64,000 nucleotides of DNA from Thecaphora thlaspeos. Taxonomy: Eukaryota; Basidiomycota; Ustilaginomycetes; Urocystidales; Glomosporiaceae. The notes under the pieces are model-generated. The model worked only from the letters and a program-made list of their open reading frames with translations. It was not told where the DNA came from and made no database searches. Below, piece by piece: positions 46,965 through 60,112 of the stretch; the first letter of the stretch is position 1, and each line of letters starts with the position of its first letter. The DNA lies in contig UWYS01000017.1 in NCBI GenBank assembly GCA_900291925.1, positions 130,001 to 194,000 of the forward strand, written 5' to 3'. The translations under genes were made by a program, and so were the position numbers.

Positions 46965-49900
46965 ATGGTCTTTATCGTCAAGATACCCAACCATAACAGA
47001 TCCCGAGGCAATATGCCGGACCCTTCTGCCGGCGACACCGCCGAGACACCCTCCTTGAATGAGCAGGGGAAAGTGCATCCACAGCCTCGCGATGCTGCCA
47101 TCGCCCCATCATCGGCAACTGACCGCAGCATTGTTCGCGCTACGAGCCTATTCACGCCGTCTGCACAAATTCGGCATCGGGCCGCTTCCGCTGCACCGCG
47201 GCCCGCTGCGCTCGACATCTTGCTAGCCCCTGCCGTGCTGGGCCATCGTTATGTGCGCGGCGTGGACAAGTCGCTCATCGTCGAGCGGCCGGAGCGCGTC
47301 CGAGCAGTGCTGCTCGGCATTGCCGGTGCAATCGGAAACCAACCGGAGCCGGCTCACGACGACCTCTCAGCAACAGCAGCACCAGTGACCATTGGCTCCG
47401 GCGTCGATGGGGCCGACGACCTAGTCGCCCAGCTCTCCTCCCTCTCGGTCGGCGGCAACGACGCCTTACCATCCGGCTCGCGTCCGCCTTTTCGCGTGCT
47501 GCACTCAACGCGATCGCTGGCTCTCGATCCGCCGCATCCTTCCGTCGACTTCGTCCATGCTCACTCCGAGGAGCTGGTCGAGGTCCTCGAGTCCGCATAC
47601 TGCGACGCCAAGAGGAAGCGACAGCACGCCAGGCAGACCAAGATCGGCTTCCATGGCGACGGCGATCCAACCATCACCTCTTCCACGTTCGACTCCGCCT
47701 CTTCACCGCATCCACGGGCTGCGCCGCCGACGCCCACCTCGTACTCTGCATACGTCCACCATCTCTCCTCGAGGGCGCCGAGCGAATTGCCGCTGTCGCA
47801 GGCAGCCGAGGCCGCCGCTCGAGAACAGAGAGCTGCACGAGCATCCAACAGCGACGCCGCCTCGTTAAGCTCGAAGGCAACATCTGCCGCAGAGAGCGAG
47901 GACTACACATCCAGCGAGGGCGAGGGCGAGGGCGACGAGGCGATGCATCCCTCCGAGATTCCGGAACATCTGCCGCAGGGCGACCTCTACCTCGCCGGCG
48001 CAACCGACGACAAGGACAACGGCGGGTCGAGCCAGGCAATACGGCATGCGGTGGGCGCCTGTGCAGAGGCCGTCGACCGGGTCGTGGCGGCGGCGCGCTC
48101 CGAAAAGGATCGAGACGGCACCAGGCCGGCGGCTCCGCCGCTCGGAAAGCTGCCCGAAGTAAGCCACGGCAGCGCCGTCTTCGAAACGGCAGACCAGAGC
48201 GATGGCGATGGCGCCTCCGCCTCTTCTGCGCCTAGCTCGTCGTCAACAGAAGCGCCACCCGCAAAACGTGCCTTCGTGCTCAGCAGGCCACCTGGCCACC
48301 ACTGCTCCGGCTCCACGCCCTCCGGATTTTGCTGGGTCAACAATGTCGTCGTTGCTGCGGCTCATGGCTACCTGCAACACAAGATAGACCGCGTCGTAAT
48401 CTTTGACATCGACCTCCATCACGGCAGTAAGTGGCGGCGGCGGCGCAGCTTCCCGTGGGCAGAGACGCCAATGTGACCGATACTACATCGCTAAACCTGG
48501 AGTCTTCCCCTTTTTCCTCCCCAATTTCTTGTGCATTTCCTGCTCCACTTGCCCGCAGACGGCACCCAGGCGCTGGCCTGGCGCATAAACGCTGATAGCC
48601 AGAGACACGACCTGGAACGCGACGCCCAGCTGGACACGCTCAGGGCCAGCGCGGTGGAGCGCAACCGCGCCGCTCTGAAGACTGGCGCGCGAGGCCGACA
48701 GGGCGCAGCAGCGGCCGTGGCTGCATCGCTGGTCGACGAACGCGAGCTCGAGGCGCAAGTTGAGCCGCGGGGATTGCGCATCTTCTACAGCAGCATCCAC
48801 GACATTGAGAGCTTCCCCTGCGAAGACGGAGACTCCGACCTGATCAAAAACGCCAGCGTCTGTGTAGAGGGGGCACACGGGCAGTGGATTTGGAACGGTG
48901 AGTGTCGCAGCGGTTGTGCCAGTTCGATGATCAGAAAATTCAAAATGGTAAAAGGTCTGAAGGAGCCCGGTCAGGCCGCCTCACTTTTGCGGCGAGCACG
49001 TCGGGCCCTGCGTGTTTACACCGGGGTCGGCCATCATCTCGATGCTTGCCCTTGCCAAATTTCCAGGATGAGGACACAAGTGTCGCCCGCCGGCGAGCAA
49101 GATCCTGACACAGGTACGACTCTGTCAAATGGAGACTAACCTCGATCTCCGCACTGTCCGCCTTGCACGCCATTTAGTCCATCTTGACCACTACGGCGAC
49201 GAGGACGACTTTTACCGGCTCTACGACGCACGCTACTCGGTCCTGTTCAGTAAGGCGGCCCGCTTCCTGTCTAGGACCGACGCGAAACCAGAGTCGACGC
49301 TCGTCCTCATCTCGGCCGGCTTCGACGCCTGCTCTTACGAGTACCCGGGGATGCAGCGTCACGGCAAGCATGTTCCGCCGAGCTTCTACGAGCGCTTCGC
49401 CCAAGACTCGATCCAGTTCTCGGAGCAGTGGGCGGAGGGCAAGGTGGTCAGCGTGCTCGAAGGTGGCTACTCGGACCGCGCCCTCTGCAGCGCCGCGATG
49501 GCGCACGTCATCGGACTGGCGCAGGTGTCGTCCCCGTCGTCAGGTCGACGGGAAGCCAGCAGCGGCGGTCAAGCAGACCAAGCGTGGAAGCTCGAGAACC
49601 TCGTTCACCTGGAAAAAATGGCCAAGAAGATGGCCGCATCGGCCGCTGCCGTCACCGCCGGCAAATCGACGCCGTCGACTGCACGTCGGAGGGGACCGGA
49701 GCCGCCGGCGTGGGTCTCGCGATCCTCGCGAGCCTTTGCCGCCTTCGAGCGATGCTGCGGCAAGAAAGAGGTCTACCCGCTCGGCCACTTCCCGCCAGCG
49801 GCTGCAGCCCAAATCAGGGCAAAGAAGCCGACGTCAGCAACTGCAGCGTCCAGTCCCGGCACAACGTCGGGCCGCGTTCTGAGGGATCGAAGCGCACTCA

Positions 49901-51096
49901 AGCAGAGGACAGCCTGGGATCCCAGCTCGCCATCCCCGTCGCCGTGGGGCTCCGACGCAACGGAAGGCCGAGGCGTCGCCTCGCCAAAGAGGGCCGGCAA
50001 AGCTCTACCGTCCGCTCGACAGCCTGTTTCTGCTGTTCCCATCGCCGCCGCCGCTGCACTGCTGAGCAGGGATGTGAAAGTGGAGCAGACGTTGTCGTCG
50101 GACAGCAACTTTGTGCTCTCGTCCTCCACCGAAGCCGCGCCAATGCAGCCTCCGAAGCAGCTGGAGACCCCCCACTCCGCGGCCATTCATCCCAGCACCA
50201 TCGCTGTCGATGCCACCAGCACCGCCGACATACCGCAGGTCAAGAGGGAGGGAGCTCAAGACCCCGCTCCGGCGGTTGCAGCGAGCCAGCAGAATCCCTG
50301 GACGGGCGCAGCACGCTCTACTGTGTCTTATGGTCCCGCCCAAGAAATCGCCTCAGACGCCGAACCCAACCAGCTGACCTCGCGCATCGGCAGCGTGACG
50401 CCCAAAGCCGTGGACATTCAGACGACACCGGTGACGCTAGTTGACGCTATGCACAACGCCTTCCCCTCACCATCGCTGCTGGCTAGGCCGCCTTCCTTGC
50501 CTCCCTCTGCTCCTCGCGACGACGCTTATCGGCCCGGACCATCCTACGTGACCGGCAGCTCCCTCACACATGCCGACGACGGGTCGTGGTTTGCCGACGG
50601 ACTGCAGCAACAGAGATCCAGTCTCGGCCTGGTCGTGCCGGGTACCAGCAACACGCCTAGCGTACCAGGTAGCCTCACTCCCGATGGGGGCTCCTACCAT
50701 CACTCTGCACCGCTAGCGCTCGCAGACGATCAGAAGCGGTCGATGGTCGAGGTCCGGACGCAGCAGCAAGATGTCCCGCTTGATGTAGAGGCGATGCAGC
50801 TTTACAAGCAGCAGTTGGCCATGCAGCAAATGGCCATTCAGCAGCAATATCAGCAGTTGCATCAACCGGCTAGGTTGCCGCCGCCACCGATGGCGCTTCA
50901 CCAGGAGCATCGGGCAGCGCAGCTCCAGCAGCCGGTAGCGTCGTTCCAGCCGGGATACTCGATGGTGTCGCACTGCGCGGCTGACCACAGTGGCGCTGCA
51001 TTCCCGCCTGCTGCTGGACAGCCAGTCAGACGAGGCAACCTCTACCCTTCCCTCCCACCGCACCAAATGGCGTCAGAAGACTCGCAGCGTCAGTAG
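46965..51096 (+). CDS. HOS3: Histone deacetylase, HOS3 type
   Basis: This is a zinc-dependent class II-like lysine deacetylase. Exons are 46965-48426, 48559-48897 and 49178-51096. Introns of 132 and 280 nt (both phase 1) give 1,239 aa. Catalytic features are SRPPGHHCSGSTPSGFCWVN (about residue 440), DIDLHHG split by intron 1 and rejoined as HHGNGTQALAW (about 480-490), IHDIESFPCEDG, VHLDHYGDEDDFYRLYD, LISAGFDA (about 645) and EGGYSDRAL (about 694). The order and the FYRLYD/SIHDIESFP segments match HOS3. A Ser/Ala-rich acidic insert of roughly 200 residues precedes the catalytic motif. The last ~400 residues are Ser/Pro-rich and end in a Gln/Met-rich stretch. The first ATG in frame, 46965 (AACATGG), was taken as the start. 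Confidence 0.93.
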
Positions 51097-51256
51097 TGTA
51101 GCATCGAGATCCTCACGACGACGGGACGAATGGATGATGTCGTTTCGAATGTAGAAAAACTTGGTGCCGCTCTGATGCTATGCCTAGAAGTCTCTTGTAC
51201 TCTCGAGACATGTGTGAGAGAAAGACAAGTGTAGCGAGCGCAACGGCACGATGGGA

Positions 51257-53612
51257 TCACTTGTGGGTCCCCCCCTTCCTGATGCGCCGCTTCTTTTCCG
51301 ACTTGGGCATCTTTGTCTTCCGACGTTCGCGTGCTTCTGCCTTGACCTCCTTTTTGCGTTCCTGTTTCGATCGTCGCGTGTATCGTCAAGGAGCCGTGAA
51401 AGTCAAGTTTAATCAGTGAATAGCCTGCAACGGTGAGGTCGGGAAGAGAGCGAGACGGGCGACTCACCTTCTTTGCATCGCGGTCTTCGTGTCGATGCCC
51501 TCTAGGCTTGCGTTCTATCCATTCGTCCTCTCCTTCCGCTTCCTCTCTCATTCCCTCTCCTTCCGTCTCACTGTTTACATCCTTCTCATCGCTATCGACA
51601 CCATCAGCCGACGAATCATCGTCCGACGCGCTCTCTTCCTCCGCTTTCGTCGTCTCCGCGGGAGCTGAAGAAGCGGCTGCAGATGCCGATCCGGGCGCAG
51701 AGGTATCGATGCCCGTGACACCGGCGTAGATGAGGCTTTGCCCACCTCCCTTTCGAATCACCTCCACATCTCGCTCCGGATCGTAGACTTCATTAAGCGT
51801 TCGTGGAATGTAGGCCGTCTGGAAGATTGTTTCGTCCGATTGATCGTGAGTCGGCGCTGTAGTCGATGATGTTTGTGGTGTTCGTGCGGCGTCTCCAGCG
51901 GAAGGCGGGGTCGTAGCGCCAGCAGCGGCCGGTGCAGTGTCGTCGGAGGAAGATTCCATGATCCGCGCGAGCAGATCCATCAGCTCTTCTTCGCTCTCCC
52001 CTTGCGCCCGGACATATTCGGCCGTTTGGCCGTCTTTGAAGCCTTCCATCCAGTTCCCGTTTACTCCTTCACCGACATCGGCCGTCGTCGCAGCGGCGCT
52101 GGTGACGCCGCTCTCTGTCTCCGTCTCCGCCTGTTGGCCCTCGCCGTCGAAGTTCGCCTCGGTCTTTTCCAGGCCAACCCTACCACCCTTCCTCTTGCTC
52201 GGGTTGTGCGGCTCACGTATGATGAACTCAAACGTCCTCCTCAGGCCCAACGTCGCCACGCCGCGCTTGGCAAAGTACTGGTCAACGTGGGTAATGTCGG
52301 CCCGGAGGAAGTCGAAAGCGCGCGGATGGTCGTGCTCGACCGACTGCGAGACGTCGATGATCCAGAGGTGGCCGAGGTGGTAAAGGATGTTGTACTCGGA
52401 CAGGTCGGCGTGGACGAGGCGGCACTCTTGGTACATCGCGTGCATCGACGCCACCAGCTCGCGGTATAGGCGCGACCACGTCTCTGCGTCACTGCCAACC
52501 ATCTCGTCGGCATCCTTGAGGCGCGGGCTGGCCCAGCCGTCTTGGTCGCCGAGGAACTCCATCACCAGTACGTGGTCGCGCAGCTCCACGGGCTTGGGCG
52601 AGCGCATCCCCGCCTGCACCATGCGCTTGAGGTTGCGCGCCTCCTTTTCCGCCCACAATCGCACCATTTTGCGCGGGTTGTGCCGCGAGTAACCGTGGCG
52701 GAAGCGGAATTCGCCCGAGACGTAGCGGTCGCGATCTTTGAAGACGAGGATCGACGTCTTGTAGATCTTGAGCGCTAGGCTGCCGTTGTGGCCTCCTTCG
52801 GCCGTCGGAGCCGTCGAGGCGTGGTAGACGTTCGCCTCCTTGCCTGTCGATATGCAGCCGTTGATGCTCTCCAGCAGGCCGCGGTTGACCATTTTGTAGA
52901 GGATCACCATGGTGCGCGGGTCCAGCACGCCTTCGACCGTTGCGCGATCCGCCTTGTCCCTTACCCGTACAGCATCGCGCCCTCCCGCCGTCTTGCGCGG
53001 GACTGTCCCGCCGACGCTGCCGCCGATCGCCAGTGAAGGGTCATAGCTTGCGGAAATGCGGACCTTAGATGCCAGCTTCGAGAGAGCGGCCAATTGCGCC
53101 GAAGTCTTGTCTGCGTGTGCGACCGAGGCGGACGATCCCTCACCGGGTGCCGCACCGTTGATGGCCTTGGCAGAGGGTCCGGCCTTCTTCCTCGGTCGGT
53201 TCATGGCGGGCAGCGGTACGTTGCTCCCCGTGCTAGTCGAGCCGCCGGCCGTGCCGTTCTTGCCACTCTCGGGGAGGACGACCGAGGCGAGCTGTCTGGA
53301 CCTGTTAAACTGCTTTGTAAAGTCGCCCCTTGCCATCTCCCAGTCGGCGTCCTCGACCCTTCCTATCCTCTTCAGGTCTTCGTCTTCCGAGTATTCGTCG
53401 TCGGAGTATCTCTCTGCATCCTCCTCTTCATCCTCGTCTTCATCAATGTCGGAGTTGTCGTGAACGAGTTCACGAATCTTATCTCGGTCCTTGGTCGATA
53501 GCTGCTGGGTGTCGCGGATGAGTACAAGCTGATCCTGCTGTCCGGCAGAGGCGATCTGACCAGAGAGGAGGGCAACTTCGTCAGCGTCGTCGAATTGGGC
53601 GGCGTTAGACAT
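51257..53612 (-). CDS. RIO1: Atypical protein kinase RIO1
   Basis: RIO1 is needed for late 40S ribosome maturation (20S pre-rRNA processing) and cell-cycle progression. Exon 1 is 53612-51468 (715 codons) and exon 2 is 51361-51257. The 106-nt GTGAGT...CAG intron is phase 0, giving 749 aa. Motifs are an acidic N-terminus, the RIO nucleotide loop ISTGKEANVYHA, LALKIYKTSILVFKDRDRYV, hinge HVLVMEFLGD, catalytic loop VHADLSEYNILY and metal-binding IIDVSQSVEHDHP. Splicing joins ERKPRGHRHEDRDAKK to the basic tail ERKKEVKAEARE, as in other RIO1 proteins. The frame is open upstream to 53951, but MSNAAQFDD at 53612 gives a family-like start. Confidence 0.94.
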
Positions 53613-53957
53613 CGTAGCGCGTCTCGATGTGCCGCTGGCTGCGGTGTGGTTTGTGAGGCTGTCGAACCCGGGAAGAGTTGGGTCCGAGGCCGTCTTCAGA
53701 AGTTTGCCTGCCGATGTTGCAGTGACTTTGCTTGTTGGCGTCGTTGTCGTGGGCTTCAGGTGAAGGATGGCGGGTGAGCTGTGGTGTGTATGTGAATGAG
53801 ATGGAGCCAGCAGGAGCGGCGGGCGAGGAGGAGAGGCGGTTATAGATTGTGAATCTTCTCGACGAGCGGGCCCCCCGCGTCCGCCTTCAAAAAATTCGAC
53901 CAAACACTCCCGGCTCCCGAGACTGCGACCTGCCTCAAGAAAACTCACCACACCTTA
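53613..53957. other. RIO1 5' flank up to the island boundary
   Basis: GC-rich host sequence, open in the RIO1 frame but without recognisable protein content. Composition changes abruptly at about 53957. Confidence 0.5.
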
Positions 53958-54094
53958 GGGCAAGTCCAAGCACGGCATGCAGTCTACAGAGGGAAGGGAT
54001 GTAAGGGAAGGGCAACCACCCCAACCAATGGCCACAACAGCCACCTCAGTTAAAACAATTGTCTATCTCACTAGGATCACAAGGCAACCCACTC

Positions 54095-54412
54095 AGTTGG
54101 AATATTGTGTCACAGAGGTTGACAGCACAGAAAGTCTGGGAGACAGATCACAGGCATTTCCTCTGCATTGGAGCTGTGACAGTTCCAGCTGGCACTCTGT
54201 CAACTTACCTGTCCACCCTCTCTTGAGTTGGAAAGTGAGACAAGTTCCAAGCTGGAAGGTGGGGGCAGCAGACTCAAGAGGCTGCCAGCAAAGAATGTGG
54301 GGCATATCAGCCCTCTCTTCTTGTATATTAGCCAATTCCTTGCTTGCTCTTTCCCTTCTCAATACCACCAACCATCATCAGCATTGACATAGTCACACCT
54401 CTCATTCCAACT
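54095..54412 (+). repeat. Short inverted-terminus repeat, copy 1 (318 bp)
   Basis: It begins AGTTGGAAT and ends ATTCCAACT, perfect 9-bp inverted termini. The last 166 bp match copy 4 at about 99% by eye (one substitution, one 3-nt indel). It could be a MITE, a solo LTR or another non-autonomous element. Confidence 0.75.
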
Positions 54413-54473
54413 CTGCACATCTTCCTGGATTGGTAGCTTACCAGCAGACATCACTTTTCATCTACCTTCAACA

Positions 54474-55488
54474 ATGTCTCTGTTGGACTGGATTAGTACC
54501 ATCGTACAACCTGCTTACCAAGCCAAACAAGCAAAATGTACAACCCAGTTTGAGGCCTCAATGCTTGTGTGGCACTGGCAGCACCCTTCCCAAAAGCAAC
54601 AGACTGCTAAAGCAAGCTCTCAGAATGAGCATGTTGCGTTTCTTACAAAGCTACAACATCTGGTGAGTGTTCTGCAGCTTCGAGATCAATCATAGCCACA
54701 CTGCCTGACTTCTTGCTTGACCACCCTTTTTGTTTGCAGATCAAGACATAGTGCTGGTACTCCAGCACTGAAGTTCTTTGCCTTGTAGCTGTGCCAGACC
54801 AAGTGTCTAAACAGCTGCAGCTCTTCACTATCCCAGAGCAAGTGCCTGTGTCCATCCTGGCAATGGGAGAAAAGCGCAAGTGGAATCTGTTTCTCAGCAA
54901 CATCTGTCATTGCATCTCGCTGCAAGCAGGTGCATGCTCAGGAGACAAGGCTTCTCAGGACCCAAACATTCCATCCAAGTTGGACAATATTGAAGTGTTG
55001 CACAAGGCAATGCACCTATTCTTCTGCCATACTGTCTGTAAGTTCTTGAAAGAGCGGCTCTGTTGTGCTGCTGCTGGATCTCTTACCTGCAAACGTCAGT
55101 CTGTATGCTGCACAGACCATCAGCTTGATGCTAAGAGATGGAAGCAATGGAGCCTGATCACAAAACCGCCCTGGTTGAGCATCCTGAGTCTCCTCAAGAT
55201 ACATACAAAGTACAGGTTGAGTCATGGACAGTGGTGCTACAAAATGTTCTTGTCAATTTGAATAGCAAGCCAGGTACCTGTCATGCTGTGCTGCTACATC
55301 TGGTCGGCCTGCTTGGACCTTTGTGTTGGAAGAAGCACCACCTCTTTCGCTTCATAGATGCCATACAGAAGTGCGCATTCAGGCTCATCCCTGCCTCACT
55401 CAAGCCTGGTGGCCATCTGACATTGACTCAACAGCCAGGCACCACTACCGATCTGTTTCCTCTTTTGTCTTCATCGGTTTTGATGTGA
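54474..55488 (+). other. Unclassified relic with intron-like break
   Basis: A 63-codon frame starting MSLLDWISTIVQ ends exactly at GTGAGT (54663). A pyrimidine-rich TTTTTGTTTGCAG acceptor ends at 54739, but the next frame stops at once. Longer frames follow at 54791-55261 and 55138-55488, with no domain I recognise. This may be a decayed spliced gene carried by a mobile element. No function is proposed. Confidence 0.4.
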
Positions 55489-55814
55489 ATCTTGCATGAT
55501 TGCCCCTCCTTCTATCCCTTTTGTACACATCATTTTGCCTCACATAGCAGGCTTCCTGACAGAGCTGCTCTGTCAGCTTCTCAAATTGATCTTGTGTCTC
55601 CTGTGAGCTGATCAGGTAGCACAATAGAGACATCACAAAGAGCGGTTTGGCGCTCATGTTGTGCTGTTGGAGGACAGGGCATTCTGGTGCATCAGCCTGC
55701 AGGTCAAAATTCAGCACACACATTGCCACCTTCACCGCCTGTCCGCTACCGTCAAGCCTGCTGCAGTGCAGCTAGTCTCTCCTCAGCCCTTGCCCTGCCT
55801 CAAAACATCAAGTC

Positions 55815-56072
55815 CAAGCCTGAGTAGTGAGATGAGGTACAACTACATCGATAGTGATGATGGTTGATAGTTATCAGAAGGGAAGGTGCAATCAAGGAAC
55901 TGGCTAATATACAAGGAGAGAAGACTGGTACGCCCCACACGCTTTGCTGGCAGTCTCATGGATCTGTATGCCCACTTCCTGACTTGGATCTATACCCTAT
56001 ATTCCAACTAATGTGTGTGGCACATGTCCTGGGCTCCTGCTCCTCCAAGCTCTGTGACCTGACATTCCAATT
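55815..56072 (-). repeat. Short inverted-terminus repeat, copy 2 (inverted, diverged)
   Basis: On the minus strand it starts AATTGGAAT and reads through GGTCACAGAGCTTGGAGGAG as in copy 3. It then continues through the TTAGCCA and CTTCCCTT blocks of copy 1. The distal end is poorly defined. Confidence 0.65.
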
Positions 56073-56703
56073 GCCTGGCTCAGTCCAGTCCTTCATGTCC
56101 TTCTTGACAACAATACTGTGCTACAGGTGCTTGTGCAGTAGGAAGCGCTCAGCCTTGCTCTTGCCTGTGCCCTGGCGGGGCCCAGCTGAAGCTTGGAGGT
56201 GGCCTGTGCAGCATGACAGGAACAAGCTTGGTTTCCATGCCATGCACTTTTCTGCCCTCTGATCAGGCCAAAGAAGGCTTTTCTCCCTTTTGTCTGTGCT
56301 CCGTTCTTTGCCACCAAGGCAGGCCAATTGCGGGCTTGCTGGTGCAAGGCTGTGACCCAGGGCAACTGCACAAGCTCGCGCCACCCTCCTGCCTTCATTC
56401 AATTAAGCTCTTGCTTTGCGCTCTGTATTGTTATGTATGTATTTACTGAAGGGCAGCTTCCGCTTCAAGAGGCTTCAACAAAGAAGCTTCTGGACCTACC
56501 GCTGCACCCAGCTCTTTGCATCCTTCTGCCTTGCCTTCCTGCCTCTACCTTGCTTTCCTTCCTTTGTCACCTTTACACTCCAGCCAACTGCTTCCCTCCC
56601 CTCACCACCTTTGCCACACACACCACACCACACCACACATGCGCCAACTCTGTTGGCAAGATCAGATCGACAATGAAGAGATCCAGCCTTGTTGACTACA
56701 CCA

Positions 56704-56929
56704 AGTTGGAATATTGGGTCACGGAGCTTGGAGGAGCTGGAACCTCGGGAGATGGGCCACACATCTTTCCCCACATCGGAGTTGATGTGCCAGCTTGCCA
56801 GCTGGCACTTTGTCAACCCACTTGTCTGTTCCTCTCCGTACATATAGTCAGCTCCTTGCTTGCTCCCTACCTTAGCAATCTTATCAACCATCATTGCCAC
56901 TGACATAGTTGCACCATCATCTTCCAACT
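56704..56929 (+). repeat. Short inverted-terminus repeat, copy 3 (226 bp)
   Basis: Begins AGTTGGAAT and ends TTCCAACT. It lies 93 nt upstream of the copia gag start and could be the element's 5' LTR, but it is clearly diverged from copy 4 on the other side. Confidence 0.65.
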
Positions 56930-57022
56930 GATTAAGAGTCTGAGTCGCTCTTTTGAGCTAGACTTCTTCTCCTGGTAGGACACATCACCAGCACAATACC
57001 ACCTCCCCTCAGCACAATCAAC

Positions 57023-60000
57023 ATGAGCGACAGCACCAAAATTGAGCCGCTCAACCTGGCGGCCATGGTCTCTCAGCTCCAGACAGAGCTCAACCTGCTC
57101 AAGACCACCCAGCGCATCAAGGACAAGGAAGAGGCTGCCACCTCCAGCACCCTCAGCATCAAGACCAAGACCAACATCAAGAAGATTGCTGGCACCATTG
57201 AGAAGCTCAAGCCCTCCAGCTCCGCCTTCTACATCTGGAGCGAAATGCTGCAAGACGCCCTCAACAACATTCCTGGCAGCTACGCCATCCTCACCCAGCA
57301 GGACCCTTTCAGTGTGGCAGCCCCAGCTATGACGCAGAAATTGATGCCTTCCTCAGCATCATCATCCACTTTACCATCAACAGCAGCAACAATGAGGGCA
57401 ATGTCAAGGACCTCATCAAGTGGGTCCCCAGTGAGCACTGCCACCAGGGCAGCATCCTCTACAGGATGCTCAAGGAGACTCTCACAATTGGTGATGCCGC
57501 CATGGCCCAACAGATCAAGAAGGAGCTCATGCAGCTCAAGCTCAAGTCAACTGTCGAGGCCCTTGGCAAGCGGATCAACAAGCTTGCCATCATGGAAGAG
57601 AGTGCTGGCATCACCATCACCGAGCAGGACCAGAAGGAGGTGCTCTTCTCCACCTGTGAGGAGGACCCCAAGCTGGCCATCACGGTCTGCACCATTGAGG
57701 CTGGCAACAACCCTGTGCACCAGTCCTACCACTGAGCCCTCAGCTTCCTCACGGCCCAGGACCGCAAGTACACCCAGGAATCCAGCACGCATTTGGGCTG
57801 CAGCAGGGCCGCAGCCACCGGCCCCAGCGGCATGAGCAGTGGATGCAACCTGCAGCTTGGCAAGAACTTTTTCTGCAGCTCCTGCTGCAACCGCAGCCAC
57901 CGCACCAGGGACTGTGATGACCCCAGTTCTGACACCAACATCTTCAACAAGACCAAGGCCAGACACAAGGAGCGCAAGTGCCATCAGCAGGACAGCAAGA
58001 AGGGCAGCAAGGGCAAGACCAGCAGCAAGAGCAGCAAGACCATCAAGAGCAGCAAGGCCAACTGGGCCTCAACCACCACTGAGGACATCAACAACTCCGA
58101 GGACTCTGTGAGTCTACACTCCCACCAGGCCATGCACTCCACCCTCAGCAATGCCAAGACCAATGCTTGGATCCTCGACTCTGGTGCCACAGCTCATATG
58201 AGCCACCAGGAGTCGAGCTTCCTCAAGCTGTGCCACACCCAGGGTTCCATCACCCTGGCTGATGGCAGCCGCACCAGCATCAAGGGCATTGGCACGGTCT
58301 ACCTTCCCATCAAGCAGGCATCAGGGCTGACCAAACACCTTGCTCTCCATCACTGCCTCTACATCCCAGGGCTGAAGGACAACCTCATCTCGGGCATCCA
58401 ACTCACAGGTGCCGGCTATGGAGTCCTGCTCACGGATGCTGAAGCCACCCTTAGCCATCCCAAGCATGACACCTAAAGCTTCCCAAAGCTCAAGGACTCC
58501 TGGCAGATTGAGGTGCTGCCAGCAGCTGCAGCTGCTGCTATAGCACTTTCTGCCGCCTCTGCCCCTGATGTCACCACCCTCTGGCACACCTGTGTGGGCC
58601 ACCCAAGCAATTAAAGGCTCCGCCACCTCCCAGATCTGGCCAGTGGTGTCCCCACCAGCTTTGGCAAGGGCACGTCTGAGGTCTGTGATGTGTGCATCAG
58701 GTCCAAGCATGCTGCCAAGCCCTTCCCCAAGAGCACCACACCACTTAGCAAACACCGCCTCCAGCTGATCCACATTGACCTGATGGGGCTAGTGCAAGGG
58801 ATGAGCCACTACCCCAAGGGCTATGTCCTCTGCATTGTCAATGATGCCAGCCGCTACATTTGGGCCATCCCGATCGAATCCAAGGCAGCTGCCAGCGACA
58901 AGCCCAAGAAGTAGCTGGCAGCAGCAGAGGCGCACACCGGCCGCAAGGCCAGCACCTTCATGGCTGACAATGGGCAGGAGTGGCTGAAGCAGGCATGCCA
59001 GCACTGGACACAGGAGAAGGGCATTCAGTGGTGCCACACAGCCTACCATGCCAGTGAGCAGAACGGTGTGACTGAGAGCATGAACCACACCTTTGGCCAG
59101 ATGATGCAAGCCCTGCTCAAGGATGCCTAGACACTGGAAGGAGGCAGTCACCTCAGCTGCCTACCTGATCAACTGCCTCACTGCCAAGTGCATCAGCAAC
59201 AAGCTCCCCTTCCAGTGGTGGTACAAGAAGAAGCCCAACCTGGGTTGGCTCTGCCGCTTTGGCTGCCTTGCCTTTGTCCAGGTGGAGTCTCCCTGTGGCA
59301 AGCTCTCCAACCGCAGCATCCCTGGCACCTTCCTGGGATACAATGAGGGAAGGAAGTCCTATTGTGTCCTCACCCTGGAGCCCCATCCTCAGCTACACTG
59401 GAGCCGAAGTTTGAGATCACAGACAATGGCCCAGCCCAGCACTTCCTTGGCATCAAGATCACCTGCAACTGGGAGGAGGGCACAATCACACTGGACCAGA
59501 CCGGCTACGCCCAGACCATCTGCGGCAAACACCTCTCAAGCAACACATCAAAGCACTGGACAACCCTGCCAACTGCTGCCATGGAGAAGTACAAAGGGCT
59601 GGTCAACTCAAGACAGAGGGAGCGCTACCTGACCATCGATGGCATGCTCATGTGGCTGGCAGGCTGCACACACCCGGACCTAGCCTTCACCACCATGTAC
59701 CTTGGTTGCTTCTCCAGCAACCCTGGCCCAGAACACCTGGCAGCTATCAAGCAGGCCCTCGAGTACATCAACCAGACCAAGACCTTCACCCTGGTCTATA
59801 GAGCACAATGTCAGGAGGAGCTGGTCAAGGGCTACTGCGATGCCAACTATGGTGGCAACAGCAAGCTGGAGCAGTGCAGTACCTCTGGCTACATCTTCTA
59901 CCACCATGGCAACCTGGTCAGCTGGTGCAGCCAGACAGAAGTGCGTCGCTCAATCTACCATGGAGGCAGAGTATGTGATGGCATCAGAGGTAGCCAAGGA

Positions 60001-60112
60001 GGCAGCACATCTGCACAACCTGCTCAAGGCACTAGGCTGGCAGAAAACTCAAACAGTCATGGTGCACAGAGGTCAGGAGGACTCTGCCTCTTGAGCTAAG
60101 TCAAAATTGACG
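57023..60112 (+). pseudogene. Ty1/copia retrotransposon relic lacking the RT core
   Basis: Pieces in order are a gag start (MSDSTKIEPLNLAAMVSQLQ), shifting frame near 57310 to gag helices (IKWVPSEHCHQGSILY). A CX2CX4HX4C knuckle (CSSCCNRSHRTRDC) and protease WILDSGATAHMS follow. Next are GAG-pre-integrase LWHTCVGHPSN, integrase segments (LQLIHIDLMG, FMADNGQEW, HASEQNGVTES) and a C-terminal CRFGCLAFVQVES block. The frame then jumps from the end of integrase straight to FEITDNGPAQHFLGIKI, which normally follows the YVDD motif, so the RT catalytic core is missing. RNase H (GYCDANYGG, then STMEAEYVMASE after a shift near 59940) closes it. In-frame stops at about 57733, 58474, 58612, 58912 and 59128 plus several frameshifts show it is dead. 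Confidence 0.88.

Noticed and set aside
53954..53962. TTAGGG at the left island boundary, considered as a telomeric scar
   Set aside because: Only a single copy; no tandem telomere repeat.
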